Shown: positions 10,798-21,928, counted from the first letter of the stretch. The stretch is DNA of 64,000 nucleotides from Prosapia bicincta (GCA_036971475.1 JBAIZL010000001.1:212326575-212390574); one strand, 5' to 3'. Notes: generated by a model from the sequence alone, not told the origin. Numbers and translations: made by a program.

Positions 10798-10823
10798 TTT
10801 GTTAACCCTATGTCTTACCTTAT
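10798..10823. other. Junction filler, 26 nt
   Basis: Lies between the end of the direct copy (10797) and the start of the inverted copy (10824) of block B. Neither parental copy contains it. It reads like a templated insertion or filler at a repair junction. Confidence 0.6.
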
Positions 10824-11391
10824 CATAATATGTATGCAGGCTTACACACATATTTCTTTAACACACTATATAAGGCTATCATGTATGTAGGCTTAACATG
10901 GTATATAAGCCTATGATGGATAGCATGCATGTTGGCTTAGCATGGCATTTATGTAGGTTTACACGCATATTTTTGTAACATACTATATAAGGCAATCATG
11001 TATGTTGGCTTAACATAGTATATAAGCCTATGACGAATAGCATTCATGTTGGCTTAGCATAGTATTTATGTAGGTTTACACGCAAATTTGTTTAACACAG
11101 TATGTAGGCTTAGCATAGTATTTATGTAGGTTTACACGCATATTTGTTTAACACAGTATGTAGGGTTAACATAGTGTTTATGTAGGTTTACACGCATATT
11201 TGTTTAACACACTATATAGGCTATCATTCATGCTGGTTTAACATATTAAATAGACCTATGTGGGTAACGGAGATATTAGCTTAATACAGGATGTATATTA
11301 AGGTTAACCTGCATGTTGGTTTGACACAGTATATAGGGCTATTTAGAGTATATTGCATGCTGGCTTAACATAGTATATAAGCCTATATAGG
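10798..11391. repeat. Central spacer of the palindrome
   Basis: This 594-bp stretch is not self-complementary to a partner arm and separates the two arms. It is not unique: positions 10824-11391 are an inverted copy of 3374-3941, which is also present in direct orientation at about 18248-18815. The first 26 nt (10798-10823) match neither neighbouring copy and look like junction filler. Confidence 0.9.
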
Positions 11392-11758
11392 TTAACATGA
11401 ATGTTGGTATGTATATAGGTTGCGTGACTTTTTTTTAATTATATTGTAATATTTGTTGACCGTCACCTACGTGGGCGTGATAAGTAATGCATTGGTAGCT
11501 GCCTTTACGTAGCTATGGTGGTATGCACTGGTAGCTATACCATATAGAACTTCCCATATTATACGGTTGCCTGCCTGAGGCTCTACCCGAAGAGGTGAAA
11601 ATGTGTGTATAGCTCAGATCATAAAGGCTTTGGCAAGTGGTTTACCGACATAGTATGCCCATGTAGGGATTCATGTATGTCGGCCTAACATAGTATGTAT
11701 GTAGGCTTACACGCGTGTTGATTTAACACATTATGTGGGCTATTATACATATTGGCCT
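10824..11758 (-). repeat. Inverted copy of 3007-3941 at palindrome centre
   Basis: Pairs with 3007-3941 at a constant sum of 14765 across its whole length, so it is a single unbroken inverted copy. It includes the spacer (to 11391) and the innermost right arm (11392-11758). It is also a direct copy of about 18248-19182. Confidence 0.93.
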
Positions 11759-12849
11759 CAAAGTTGAAAAACTTACGCTAATCAACCAACATCTACACCG
11801 AGGTCAAATGGGCTATGCCGGCTATGGTTAGTGAAGGCACTGGCAAAAGTTTTTATGATCTGAACCTTAGGCCTTAGACATAATTATAGCTACCAACGCA
11901 TACCAAAATAGCTATGTAGAAACCGTCAAGGCCTTTATGATCTGCGCTTTACACACATTGTCTAGGTATGTTGTATCAGTTACAACATACTGACTAAGAC
12001 AAATACCTCCATCAAATCTTAGGTAAAGCTACCTTGGAGTCAGCCCTTAGGTAAAGTCACCCTAGAGTCAGGTCGTAGGTAAAGCCAGCCTGTAGTTGGA
12101 CCTTAGGTAAAGCTACCTTGGAGTAGGGCCTTAGGTAAATCCACCCTGGAGAAAGGCCTTAGGTAAAGCCATTCTGGAGAAAGGCCTTAGGTAAAACCAT
12201 CCCGAAGTCAGGCCTTATTTGAAGCCTCTTTGGAGCTAGACTTTAGGTAAAGCTACCTTAGGGTCAACCCTTAGGTAAAGCAACCAAGGAGTCAGGCCGT
12301 AGGTAACGCCAGCCAGGAGTCGGGCCTTAGGTAAAGTTATGCTTGAGCCCAGGTCTTAGGTAAAGCTACCTTAGAGTCAGCCCTTAGGTAAAGCAACCCC
12401 TGAGTCAAACCATAGGTAAAGCCAGCTTGGACTGGTTAGGTACGTAAAACAGCTATCAATGCATGCCCAATCTCAATAGCTACGTAAAGGCAGCTAATAT
12501 TGCATACCCTATCACAATAACTCCTTAAAGACGGCTACCACTTAACAATAGCTACGTAAAATCTGTTACCAACCCATGACCAAAGTATATATTTACGTAA
12601 AGACCTCTATAAACGCATGAACAACGGCAATAGCTACGTATAGACGTCTACTAATGCCTGACCTAAGCCAATAGTTACGTAAAGTCAATGCATTTTACCT
12701 AACATCATAGCCCCGTGAAGACAGCTACAATATCATACCGTAGCACAATAGCTCCGTAAAAACATTTACGTAAAGACCTATGTTAGTGCATTAGCTAAGA
12801 CAATTGCTCCGTAAGGACAGCTACCAATCCATAACCTATCACAATATCT
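11759..12849 (+). repeat. Nested inverted repeat, short half (right arm)
   Basis: Mirror of 9340-10430. It starts with the low-copy segment (CAAAGTTGAAAAAC...), then the 28-bp family (12019-12434) and the 41-bp family (12434-12849). It is inverted relative to 14414-16373. Confidence 0.85.
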
Positions 12850-12853
12850 CTGT

Positions 12854-13040
12854 ACATGGCAGATGCCGTGATGACCTCTTCTGTACCAGAGTATATTGGA
12901 AGAGCCACCTTAGACATGCTAGATGCCCTGATGATCCTCTTCCGTACCAGAGTATATTGGAAGTGCTACCTTAGACATGGCAGATGCTCTGATGATCTTC
13001 ATCTTTACCATAGTATGCTGGACGTGCTACCTTAGGCATG
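12854..13040 (-). repeat. 61-bp tandem repeat, three copies (right arm)
   Basis: Mirror of 9149-9335. Confidence 0.88.
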
Positions 13041-13058
13041 CTTTTCTGTACCATATAT

Positions 13059-13644
13059 GCCCCTGTAGATGGGCAGATGCGATACTCTACTTCAGAGGTA
13101 AAAGATAAATCCCGTTTGAAATGAGAAGCACTTGACTAGCGTCAGAACATGGTCATAGGACATAACACAAGTATGTAACTGGCCTAAGTCTTTACTGTAT
13201 ATCCTTGACCCTGAATTAACTTGTAGATGGAAAGAGACGATACTCCACCTAGGGGCAAAAGATGAATTTTATTGAAAATTTGTTGTAGTGAGAAACTCAT
13301 GACTAGCGTCAGAACATGATCATAATACATTGCACAACTGCCCTGAGGCTTTACCTGTGATTGTCCTGCAGATGGACTAATGTTAAAGTAAGTATAGGTG
13401 GCATACCTATACAGGCAACAGTTAATCCTATACAGATTGTATGACCTACAGATATTACATATGCCGTCCGACATTTTGTTTCACGTCATTTGCTGCGGTT
13501 ATGCTGATATAATCAGAGTGCGCTATCGCGGTCCGGTGATAACGGATAGCAATATTACTGTAAAGGTTTTAAACAAGCATTTATTTGTCGAACTCTGTCT
13601 GTGTGAACTTACCTATACCTTTATTGAAACGTATAATAATAATA
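13059..13644. other. Low-copy island with opposing short ORFs (right arm)
   Basis: Mirror of 8545-9130. The translated products of both opposing frames (13184-13474 minus, 13398-13658 plus) are identical to those of the left arm, showing how little this part of the arms has diverged. No function can be assigned. Confidence 0.35.
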
Positions 13645-14413
13645 ACATTGCATATTGACTTAACACAATATGTAGGCCTATGTAGGATAACATCCATATA
13701 TACTTAATACAGGATGTATGTATGGTTTACATGCATATCGGCATAACACAGTCTGTAGGCTAATGTAAGGTACCATGCATATTGGCTTAATACATGGTGA
13801 AGACCTATGTAAGGTAACGTGCATATTGGCTTAATACAGGGTGAGGCCTATGTAGGTTTACATGCATACCAGGTTAACACATTATGTAGGCTTTTGTCGG
13901 ACAACGTGCATATCGGCTTAAAAGAGGATGTAGGCTTATTTAGGTGTACATGTATATTGGCTTAACACAGTATGTAGGCCTATGTAGGGTAACATACATA
14001 TTGGATTAATACAGAAAGAATGTAGATTTAGATGCTTATTAGCTTAACACAGTATGTAGATTTACAAGCATATTTCCATAACACAGTATGTAGGCCCATG
14101 TAGCGTCACGCGCATATTTGCTTATTACCAGATGTATGCAGGGTAACGTGTATATTGACTTAACATAGTATGTAGGCCTATGTAGGGTAACATGCATATT
14201 GTCTTATTTCGGGAGGAATGTAGCTTTACATTCATCCTGGCTTAACTCAGTATGTATGCCTATGTAGGGTAAAGTGCATATTTTCTCAACACAGTATGTA
14301 GGGCTATGTAGGGTAACATGCATATTGCCTTATTTCAGGAGGAATGTAGGTTTACACGCTTATTGGCTTAACGCAGTGTGTAGAGTAACATACATAATGG
14401 CTTAATACAGGAT
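13645..14413 (-). repeat. 44-bp minisatellite, B-related (right arm)
   Basis: Mirror of 7771-8544. Confidence 0.85.
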
Positions 14414-16373
14414 GTATACTATTGTGATAGGTTATGGATTTGTAGTTGTCTTCATAGAGCTATGATGATAGATAAAATGCATTGACTTTACGTAACTATT
14501 GGCTTAGGTCATGCATTAGTAGCTTTTGAGATTGCGCATGCAATGATAGCTGTCTTAATGTAGCTATTGAGATAGGTCATACATTGATATGGCGGTTTTT
14601 ACTTACATATTCTGATAGGGTATGCATTGGTAGAGCTGTCTTTTCGTAGCTATTGTCCTTGCTCGTGCTTTTGATATATGTCTTTTTAACTATTGTGATA
14701 GGGAATGTATTTGTAGCTGTCTCTACGGAGCAATTGTGATAGGTTAAGCATTGGTAGCGCTATTTACTTAGCTAATGTGACGAGTTATGTGTTGGTAGCT
14801 GTCTTTACGGAGCTATTGTGATAAGTAATGCATTGGTAGCGGTCCATACCTTGTTGTTGTCGTAGTTCATGCAATGCTAGGTTTTCCTTACGGAGCTATT
14901 GTCATATCTCATCCCTTGATATAGGTCTGAATATAGCTATTATCTTGGGTCATGGATCGGTAACAGTTTTTTACGTAGCTATTGTGATGGTGTATATGTT
15001 GGTAGCTGTCTTTACGAGGCTAGTGTGATGGTTCATGATTTAGTAGCTGTCATTACTGAGTTATTGTGTTAGGTTATGCATCTTTAGCTGTCTTTACATA
15101 GTTATTATGATAGCGTATGTATTGGTTGTTATCTTTTCGTAGCTGTTTTAATGGGGTAGGCATTGTTAGCTGCCTTTACGTAGTTATTGTGAAAGGTTAT
15201 GCAATGGTAGCTGTTTTTACATAGGTCTTGTGATAGGTTATACATTATTAGCCGTCTGTACGTAGCTATTATGGTAGGGTGAGCATCGGTAGTTCTTTTA
15301 ACGTAACTATTGTGATATAGTATGGATTGGTAGCTGTCTTTACGATGATATTGCCTAAGGTCTTGAATTGATACAGGGTTTTACGTAACTATTGTCTTAG
15401 ATTATGAGTCGGTAACAGTTTTGACATAGCTATTGTGGTAGAGTATAAATTGGTAGCTAGTTTTACAGAGATATTGTCTAAAGTCATAATTTGTTGGAGG
15501 TGTTTACGTAACTATTGCGATAGAGTTTGTATTGGTAGCTGTCTTTACACATCTATAGTGATAGGTTATGCATTGGTAGCTATCTTTATGGAGATATTAT
15601 ATGATAGATTATGGATTGGTAGCCGTCTTTGCGTAGCTATTGTGATTGTGTATGCAATAGTAGCTGTCTTTACCTAGCTTTAGCTATTGTTAAGGGCTGA
15701 CTCCAAGGTAGCTTTACCTAAGGACTGATTCCAGAGAGGCCTTACCTGGACCTGGACTCAAGCATAACTTTACCTAAGGCCCGACTCCTGGCTGGCTTTA
15801 CCTACGGCCTGACTCCTTGGTTGCTTTACCTAAGGGTTGACCCTAAGGTAGCTTTACCTAAAGTCTAGCTCCAAAGAGGCTTCAAATAAGGCCTAACTCC
15901 AAGGTAGCCTTAACTAAGGCCTGACTTCGGAATGGTTTTACCTAAGGCCTTTCTCCAGAGTGGCTTTACCTAAGGCCTTTCTCCAGGGTGGATTTACCTA
16001 AGGCCCTACTCCAAGGTAGCTTTACATAAGGTCCAACTCCAGGCTGGCTTTACCTACGACCTGACTCTAGGGTGGCTTTACCTAAGGGCTGACTCCAAGG
16101 TAGCTTTACCTAAGATTTGATGGAAGTATTTGTCTTAGTCAGTATGTTGTAACTGATACAACATACCTAGACAATATGTGTAAAGCTCAGATCATAAAGG
16201 CCTTGACGGTTTCTACATAGCTATTTTGGTATGCGTTGGTAGCTATAATTATGTCTAAGGCCTAAGGCTCAGATCATAAAGGCTTTTGCCAGTGCCTTCA
16301 CTAACCATAGCCGGCATAGTCCATTTGACCTCGGTGTAGATGTTGGTTGATTAGCGTAAGTTTTTCAACTTTG
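14414..16373 (-). repeat. Nested inverted repeat, long half (right arm): 41-bp and 28-bp arrays
   Basis: Mirror of 5816-7770. The 41-bp array occupies 14414-15688, the 28-bp array 15689-16119, and low-copy sequence continues to 16373. Confidence 0.85.
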
Positions 16374-16788
16374 ATTAGCTGAAACGTTGATCTGGCCTCC
16401 ACCAGCCATAACCGCCATAGCCTATTTGAACTTGGTGTCAATGTTGTTAGTTTGAACTTCGTGTATGTTGGTCGGTTAAACTTAGCGTAATGTTGTTTAG
16501 TTGAAACGTTGGTCATTTGATCTAGCTCTGTTGTCAGGATATGTATCGGTTGTCAGGCTATGTATTTGCTTCCTGGTTAGGTATCTATTGTCTAGCTATG
16601 TATCGGTTGTCTAGCTATGTAGGCTATGGTCAGGCTAGGTATCTGTTGTCTAGCTATGTATCTGTTGTCATAGTGTGGTATACACTTAGGGTTACTCTTG
16701 CGTTACCATAGATCTGTGTCTAGTACCTGATGGGTAACCGAATTAGCATAGTATGTGGGTTTACATACATAACACAGAATGTAGGCTA
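16374..16788. other. Mixed linker (right arm)
   Basis: Mirror of 5401-5815, including the short GCTATGTATCGGTTGTC-type repeats. No gene seen. Confidence 0.5.
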
Positions 16789-18228
16789 ACTATATGTAGA
16801 ACATTAGCCAAGCTATGCATTGGATATTATGTGTTAACTTGTATTCAAGCCTCTCATCGGATACTATGTGATAATCCATAGTCAATCTATGTATCGGATA
16901 CTATGTGTTAGCTCTAGTCAGGCTATGCATCGGCTACTATGTGTTACACATTAGAATAGCTATGCATCAGATACTATGTGTTGGTCATTAGTCAGGCTAT
17001 GCACTGGATATTGTGTTACCTTTTAGTCAAGCTATGCGTCGGATATTATGTGTTAACCCTGGTCAAGTTATGTTTTGGATACCATGTGTTAATCATTAGG
17101 CAATCTATGTCTCGGATACTATGTGTTAGCCCTAGTCAGGCTATGCATCGGTTACTATGTGTTAACCATTAGCCTAGCTATGCATCAGATACTATGTGAT
17201 AACCACTAGCCAAACTATGCAATGAATATTATGTGTTATTTTGTAATCAACCTACTCTACGGCTACTATGTGATAACCCTTAGTCATTCTACTCATCGGA
17301 TACTATGTGTTAAAGCATAGTCAGACTATGCATTGAATATTTTGTGTTAACTTGTAGTCAATCTACTCATCGGATACTATGTGTTAACCTTTCGCCAAGC
17401 TATGCATTGGATATCATGTGTTAACTTGTAGTCAACCTACTCAACGGATACTGTGTGATAACCCCTAGTCAATCTATGCATCGGATACTATTTGTTAAAA
17501 CATACTCAGGCTATGCATTGGATATTATGTGTTAACGATTAGTCGGGCTACACAACGGCCACTATGTGTTAACCATTAGCCTAGCTATGCACTTTATATT
17601 ATGTGTTAACTTGTAGTCATTCTACTCATCGGCTACTATGTGTTAAACCCTAGTCAAGCTATGCATTGGATATTATGTGTTAACTTGTATTTAAACTTCT
17701 CATCGGATACGATGTGTTAAACCATAGTCAGACCATGCATCGGATACTATGTATTAGCCCTAGTCAGGCTATGCATCGGTTATTATGTGTTAACCCATAG
17801 TCACGCTAACCATTAGCCCAGCTATGCATCGGATACTATATGTTGGTCATTAGCCAGGCTATGAATTGGATATTATGTGTTAACTTGTATTCAAACTTCT
17901 CATCGGATACGATGTGTTAACCACTAGTCAAGCTATGCATTGGATATTATGTGTTAACTATTAGTCAAGCTACACATCGGATATTATGTGTTAACCCTTA
18001 GTCAAGCTAACCATTAGTTAACCTGTAGCCTAGCTATGCATCGGATACTATATGTTACCCCATCGTCAAGCTGTGCATCGGATACAATGTGTTATTGATT
18101 AGCTAAGCTATGTATCGGGTATTATGTGGTAATTTGTAGGCTACTTGTAGTCAGGCTACTCGTCTAATACAGCGTGATAACCATTAGCTAAATTATGCAT
18201 TGGATATAATGTGTTATATTATAATTTG
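16789..18228 (-). repeat. 37-bp minisatellite array (right arm)
   Basis: Mirror of the 3961-5400 array. The unit on this strand has core GCATCGGATACTATGTGTTA. Confidence 0.9.
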
Positions 18229-19182
18229 TAGGCCCATGTCGGCTTAGCATAATATGTATGCAGGCTTACACACATATTTCTTTAACACACTATATAAGGC
18301 TATCATGTATGTAGGCTTAACATGGTATATAAGCCTATGATGGATAGCATGCATGTTGGCTTAGCATGGCATTTATGTAGGTTTACACGCATATTTTTGT
18401 AACATACTATATAAGGCAATCATGTATGTTGGCTTAACATAGTATATAAGCCTATGACGAATAGCATTCATGTTGGCTTAGCATAGTATTTATGTAGGTT
18501 TACACGCAAATTTGTTTAACACAGTATGTAGGCTTAGCATAGTATTTATGTAGGTTTACACGCATATTTGTTTAACACAGTATGTAGGGTTAACATAGTG
18601 TTTATGTAGGTTTACACGCATATTTGTTTAACACACTATATAGGCTATCATTCATGCTGGTTTAACATATTAAATAGACCTATGTGGGTAACGGAGATAT
18701 TAGCTTAATACAGGATGTATATTAAGGTTAACCTGCATGTTGGTTTGACACAGTATATAGGGCTATTTAGAGTATATTGCATGCTGGCTTAACATAGTAT
18801 ATAAGCCTATATAGGTTAACATGAATGTTGGTATGTATATAGGTTGCGTGACTTTTTTTTAATTATATTGTAATATTTGTTGACCGTCACCTACGTGGGC
18901 GTGATAAGTAATGCATTGGTAGCTGCCTTTACGTAGCTATGGTGGTATGCACTGGTAGCTATACCATATAGAACTTCCCATATTATACGGTTGCCTGCCT
19001 GAGGCTCTACCCGAAGAGGTGAAAATGTGTGTATAGCTCAGATCATAAAGGCTTTGGCAAGTGGTTTACCGACATAGTATGCCCATGTAGGGATTCATGT
19101 ATGTCGGCCTAACATAGTATGTATGTAGGCTTACACGCGTGTTGATTTAACACATTATGTGGGCTATTATACATATTGGCCT
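18229..19182 (-). repeat. 44-56-bp minisatellite block B (right arm)
   Basis: Mirror of 3007-3960 and a direct duplicate of 10824-11758. Confidence 0.88.
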
Positions 19183-20151
19183 AACATAGTATATAGATCT
19201 ATGTAGGTTTACATGCATATTTGTTTAATATACTATATAGGGCTATCATGCTTAACACATATGCCTACACACCTTACTGCGACCGTTTGCGTTGTGTTGC
19301 ATAAGCCTACCGAGCCCCTGCAATGGTGATAGGTCGATTCCCCGCAAAGTCTGTTGACTATTTTAACCCAATGTATATTTGTTGGTCGGTTAAACTTAGC
19401 GTTTAGTGGGAACGTTGGTCGTTTGATCTAACCGATCATTTTTTTTATCAATTTCAGATATTATTAAAAACAACCCCGCTTAAAGGTCCACTCTAGTGTG
19501 AATTTACCTAAGACCTTTCTCGAGGGTGGCTTTACTTAAGGGTTGGCTTCGGGATGGCTTTACCTGAGGCCTTGCTCCAAGGTAGCTTTACCTAAGGTCT
19601 AACTCCATGGTAGCTTTATCTAACGCCTGGCTCCTGGGTGGCTTTACCTCGAGCACGACTCCAGGGACCGATCATTTTTTGGCAATCTGATATATTATTG
19701 AAAACTACCCTCAGGTGAACCCACCCCCGCATCTATCCAACACATACTATAAACGTACCGCATACAGTTGTTTTGTCATTTGATACAACCGATCGATTTT
19801 TGGTAATTTCATATATTATTTAAAACTACCCCTGGTGATTTCATATATTATTATTATAAACCACCCCCACCCTGGGGCGACCCCCCGTTCGAACCCACAT
19901 ATACCCAACATACACTCCAAAGACACCCCACAATTTCTTACACTAGGCGACACCATCTTGTTTTTGGAGCAAAATCATCCCCCACCCCCGGGACAACCCC
20001 CACAACCTCAAACTTACCCACACATCTACCCACCACCACCCCAAACAACACTCACACTTACAACACTTAGGGGTGGGTTAGGTAAGGTGCCGTAATGTTT
20101 TGTCCCAAACTATCTTCCTTTTTACTCAAACCATTACAAAATACTTTTCCA
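19183..20151. repeat. Linker, 28-bp minisatellite block and AATAATAT...GATCGG segment (right arm)
   Basis: Mirror of 2037-3006. The 28-bp units lie at about 19476-19653, the dispersed repeats flank them, and a C-rich stretch covers 19860-20060. No gene is supported; the 86-codon Pro-rich frame at 19835-20095 matches its left-arm twin exactly. Confidence 0.65.
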
Positions 20152-20801
20152 CTACATTTACCAACATGCTTACCAGAACAAGAAGGCCCTCGAAGTCCTT
20201 CAACATGCACATCTACAATTACTAACACCGGAACCGTTACTAAATATTTTTCCACTACCAACATGCTTACCAGAACAAGAAGACCCTCGAAGTCCTTTAA
20301 AATGGACTTTACATCTACGTCACAATTACTATCAATACCAGCATACCCACCAGAACAAGAAGGCCCTCGAAGTCCTTCACCATAGACTTTACATCTACGT
20401 CACAATTACTATCAATACCAACATGTCTACCAGAACAAGAAGGCCCTCGAAGTCCTTCAACATGGACATCTACAATTACTAACACCGGAACCATTACTAA
20501 ATATTTTCCCACTACCAACATGCTTACCAGAACAAGAAGACCCTCGAAGTCCTTCACCATGGACTTTACATCTACGTCACAATTACTATCAATACCAGCA
20601 TGCCCACCAGAACAAGAAGGCCCTCGAAGTCCTTCACCATGGACATCTACAATTACTATCAACGGAACCGTTACTAAATATTTTCCCACTACCAACATGC
20701 TTACCAGAACAAGAAGACCCTCGAAGTCCTTCACCATGGACTTTACATCTACGTCACAATTACTATCAATACCAGCATGCCCACCAGAACAAGAAGAATC
20801 G
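20152..20801 (-). repeat. 257-bp composite tandem repeat, three copies (right arm)
   Basis: Shorter homologue of 792-2036. On this strand the unit ends ...CCTCGAAGTCCTTCACCAT. One copy lacks an 80-bp subunit. The copy number differs from the left arm, so this block has changed since the arms were formed or last homogenised. Confidence 0.9.
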
Positions 20802-20857
20802 AACGTGAAGCGATTCTAATAGTGAAGATTCTGTGTGTCAGAGCACCAGAGCAAAAA

Positions 20858-20901
20858 GACCTACTTGTACTCGCATTTAACACTACAACACAACTGCCTA
20901 C
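20858..20901. repeat. Direct repeat flanking the AT-rich segment, inner copy (right arm)
   Basis: Opens GACCTACTTGTAC; imperfect direct repeat of 21304-21347. Mirror of 692-735. Confidence 0.6.
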
Positions 20902-21303
20902 TTTTATTATTGTTATGTTTTAATTATATTATATTACTCGTATTTGTATTTATATTTAGTTTTATTATTTTATTATTTTTATATTTTAATTATATTATAT
21001 TGTGTGCGTATTATATTTTCTAAAATTGTGTTTGTGTGACTGTTGGTGTGCGTGTTATATATTACTCGTATTTGTATTTATATTTAGTTTTATCATGCAA
21101 TTTTTGTTAGATTTTAATTATATTATATTTGTAATATGTAATATTGAGTTTTATTCTAGTCTTCATATTGTCAGATTTTTATTTTATTTACGTATCTGTA
21201 TAATCCCGTATTTATATTCATATTTTTAACACAATAAATTTATTTTTATACAAATACACGTTTTACTCTTATTTCATACAACCAAACAACTAACAACACT
21301 CAC
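20902..21303. repeat. AT-rich segment with internal 128-bp-offset duplication (right arm)
   Basis: Mirror of 290-691. TTACTCGTATTTGTATTTAT begins at 20934 and again at 21062. The short frames here are AT-driven and are not called. Confidence 0.7.
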
Positions 21304-21347
21304 GACCTACTTGTACCCCCATCTAACCACAACACACAACTGACTAC
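21304..21347. repeat. Direct repeat flanking the AT-rich segment, outer copy (right arm)
   Basis: Opens GACCTACTTGTAC; overlaps the 5' edge of the tRNA-like unit. Mirror of 246-289. Confidence 0.6.
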
Positions 21348-21428
21348 ATGGTAGCTCAGTCGCTAGCGTCACACGCCAGCAAACCAAACGTCCACGGTTC
21401 GAGTCCCCAATACACATTTATATTTTTT
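21345..21428 (+). ncRNA. tRNA-like Pol III unit (SINE head or tRNA relic), right copy
   Basis: The A box TAGCTCAGTCG (21352-21362) fits TRGCNNAGYNG, and the B box GGTTCGAGTCC (21396-21406) is perfect. Their 44-nt start-to-start spacing is that of tRNA genes. A T6 run at 21423-21428 lies 17 nt past the B box and could terminate Pol III. A stem CTAGC/GCCAG closes a seven-base loop GTCACAC, which would give anticodon CAC (Val), but it sits about 8 nt too close to the A box. The acceptor and T stems pair poorly. So this is best read as a degenerate tRNA-Val-like or SINE head that still has its promoter boxes, not a working tRNA gene. Confidence 0.6.
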
Positions 21429-21441
21429 CCTCTTCAAAAAA

Positions 21442-21612
21442 TTACGTCAACACCAGAACAAGATGGCCCTCCCGATCCCACGCCGCCGGCATCCACCAAT
21501 CAACGACTAGGGGCGGGGCCACGCCGCCGGCATCCACCAATCAACGACTAGGGGCGGGGCTTAGGAGGTGGTGGGGGTAACAAATACGGCTCTCTCATTG
21601 GGGGGATAAAGG
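21442..21612 (+). promoter_or_regulatory. Candidate outward Pol II promoter: CRE/YY1-like sites, CCAAT x2, GC box x2, ATAAA
   Basis: In order on the plus strand: CRE-like TTACGTCA (21442-21449); YY1-like CAAGATGGCC (21459-21468); then a 41-bp duplicated module with CCAAT at 21496-21500 and 21537-21541 and Sp1-type GGGGCGGGGC at 21510-21519 and 21551-21560; and a weak TATA-like ATAAA at 21606-21610. A splice-donor-like AAGTGAGT follows near 21684. The order and spacing resemble an animal Pol II promoter reading out of the palindrome into 21593-21928. The motifs are visible; activity and product are unknown, and no ORF of note follows. Confidence 0.4.
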
Positions 21613-21928
21613 CACCCCGTCTCTACTTTCATGTTTTTGTTGGTTATGTTTTTTTGTTTGGTTAGGTTTTTTATGTCATGTCGAAGTGAGTCTTGGTCTT
21701 GGTCTTTGGTGTCGGTTTTTTGTATGGCTGTTACAGTTTGTAGTATAATGTTTCTGTTTGTTATGTTATTTGATTTATAATGTATGTTTTATTTTAGGCC
21801 TTTATTTATTAAATTAATTTCATGTTGTGTGAACTTGGTGAGAAATTATTGTGTTTGGTCTAATTATTTCTATATAAATTCATTTAATTTCATCGCATGA
21901 GGTAACTTTACTTTTGCTTGAGTTTCTC
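21593..21928. other. Apparently single-copy flank between palindrome and satellite
   Basis: T-rich, non-tandem sequence. A polypyrimidine tract ending TTTTATTTTAG near 21796 resembles a 3' splice site, and CTTGGTGAGA near 21835 a 5' splice site, but the segment between is short and no coding frame is convincing. This is the only stretch right of the palindrome in which I see no repeats. Confidence 0.45.

Larger units (their letters stand above)
11392..21592 (-). repeat. Right arm of giant inverted repeat (palindrome)
   Basis: Reverse complement of 1-10797. It ends at GGCTC (21588-21592), which pairs with base 1 of the window; what follows (from 21593) has no visible left partner because the window starts there. 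It has three copies of the 257-bp composite, one lacking an 80-bp subunit, where the left arm has five. Every minisatellite block of the left arm reappears here in reverse order and orientation. Confidence 0.97.

Noticed and set aside
21345..21428. Functional tRNA-Val (CAC)
   Set aside because: The CAC loop is about 8 nt too close to the A box, and the acceptor and T stems do not pair well. Only the Pol III boxes and terminator are convincing.
1..21592. Palindrome as the termini of a giant DNA transposon or viral element
   Set aside because: No transposase, integrase, polymerase or capsid-like frame is present, and the outer ends show no evident terminal motif or target-site duplication within the window.
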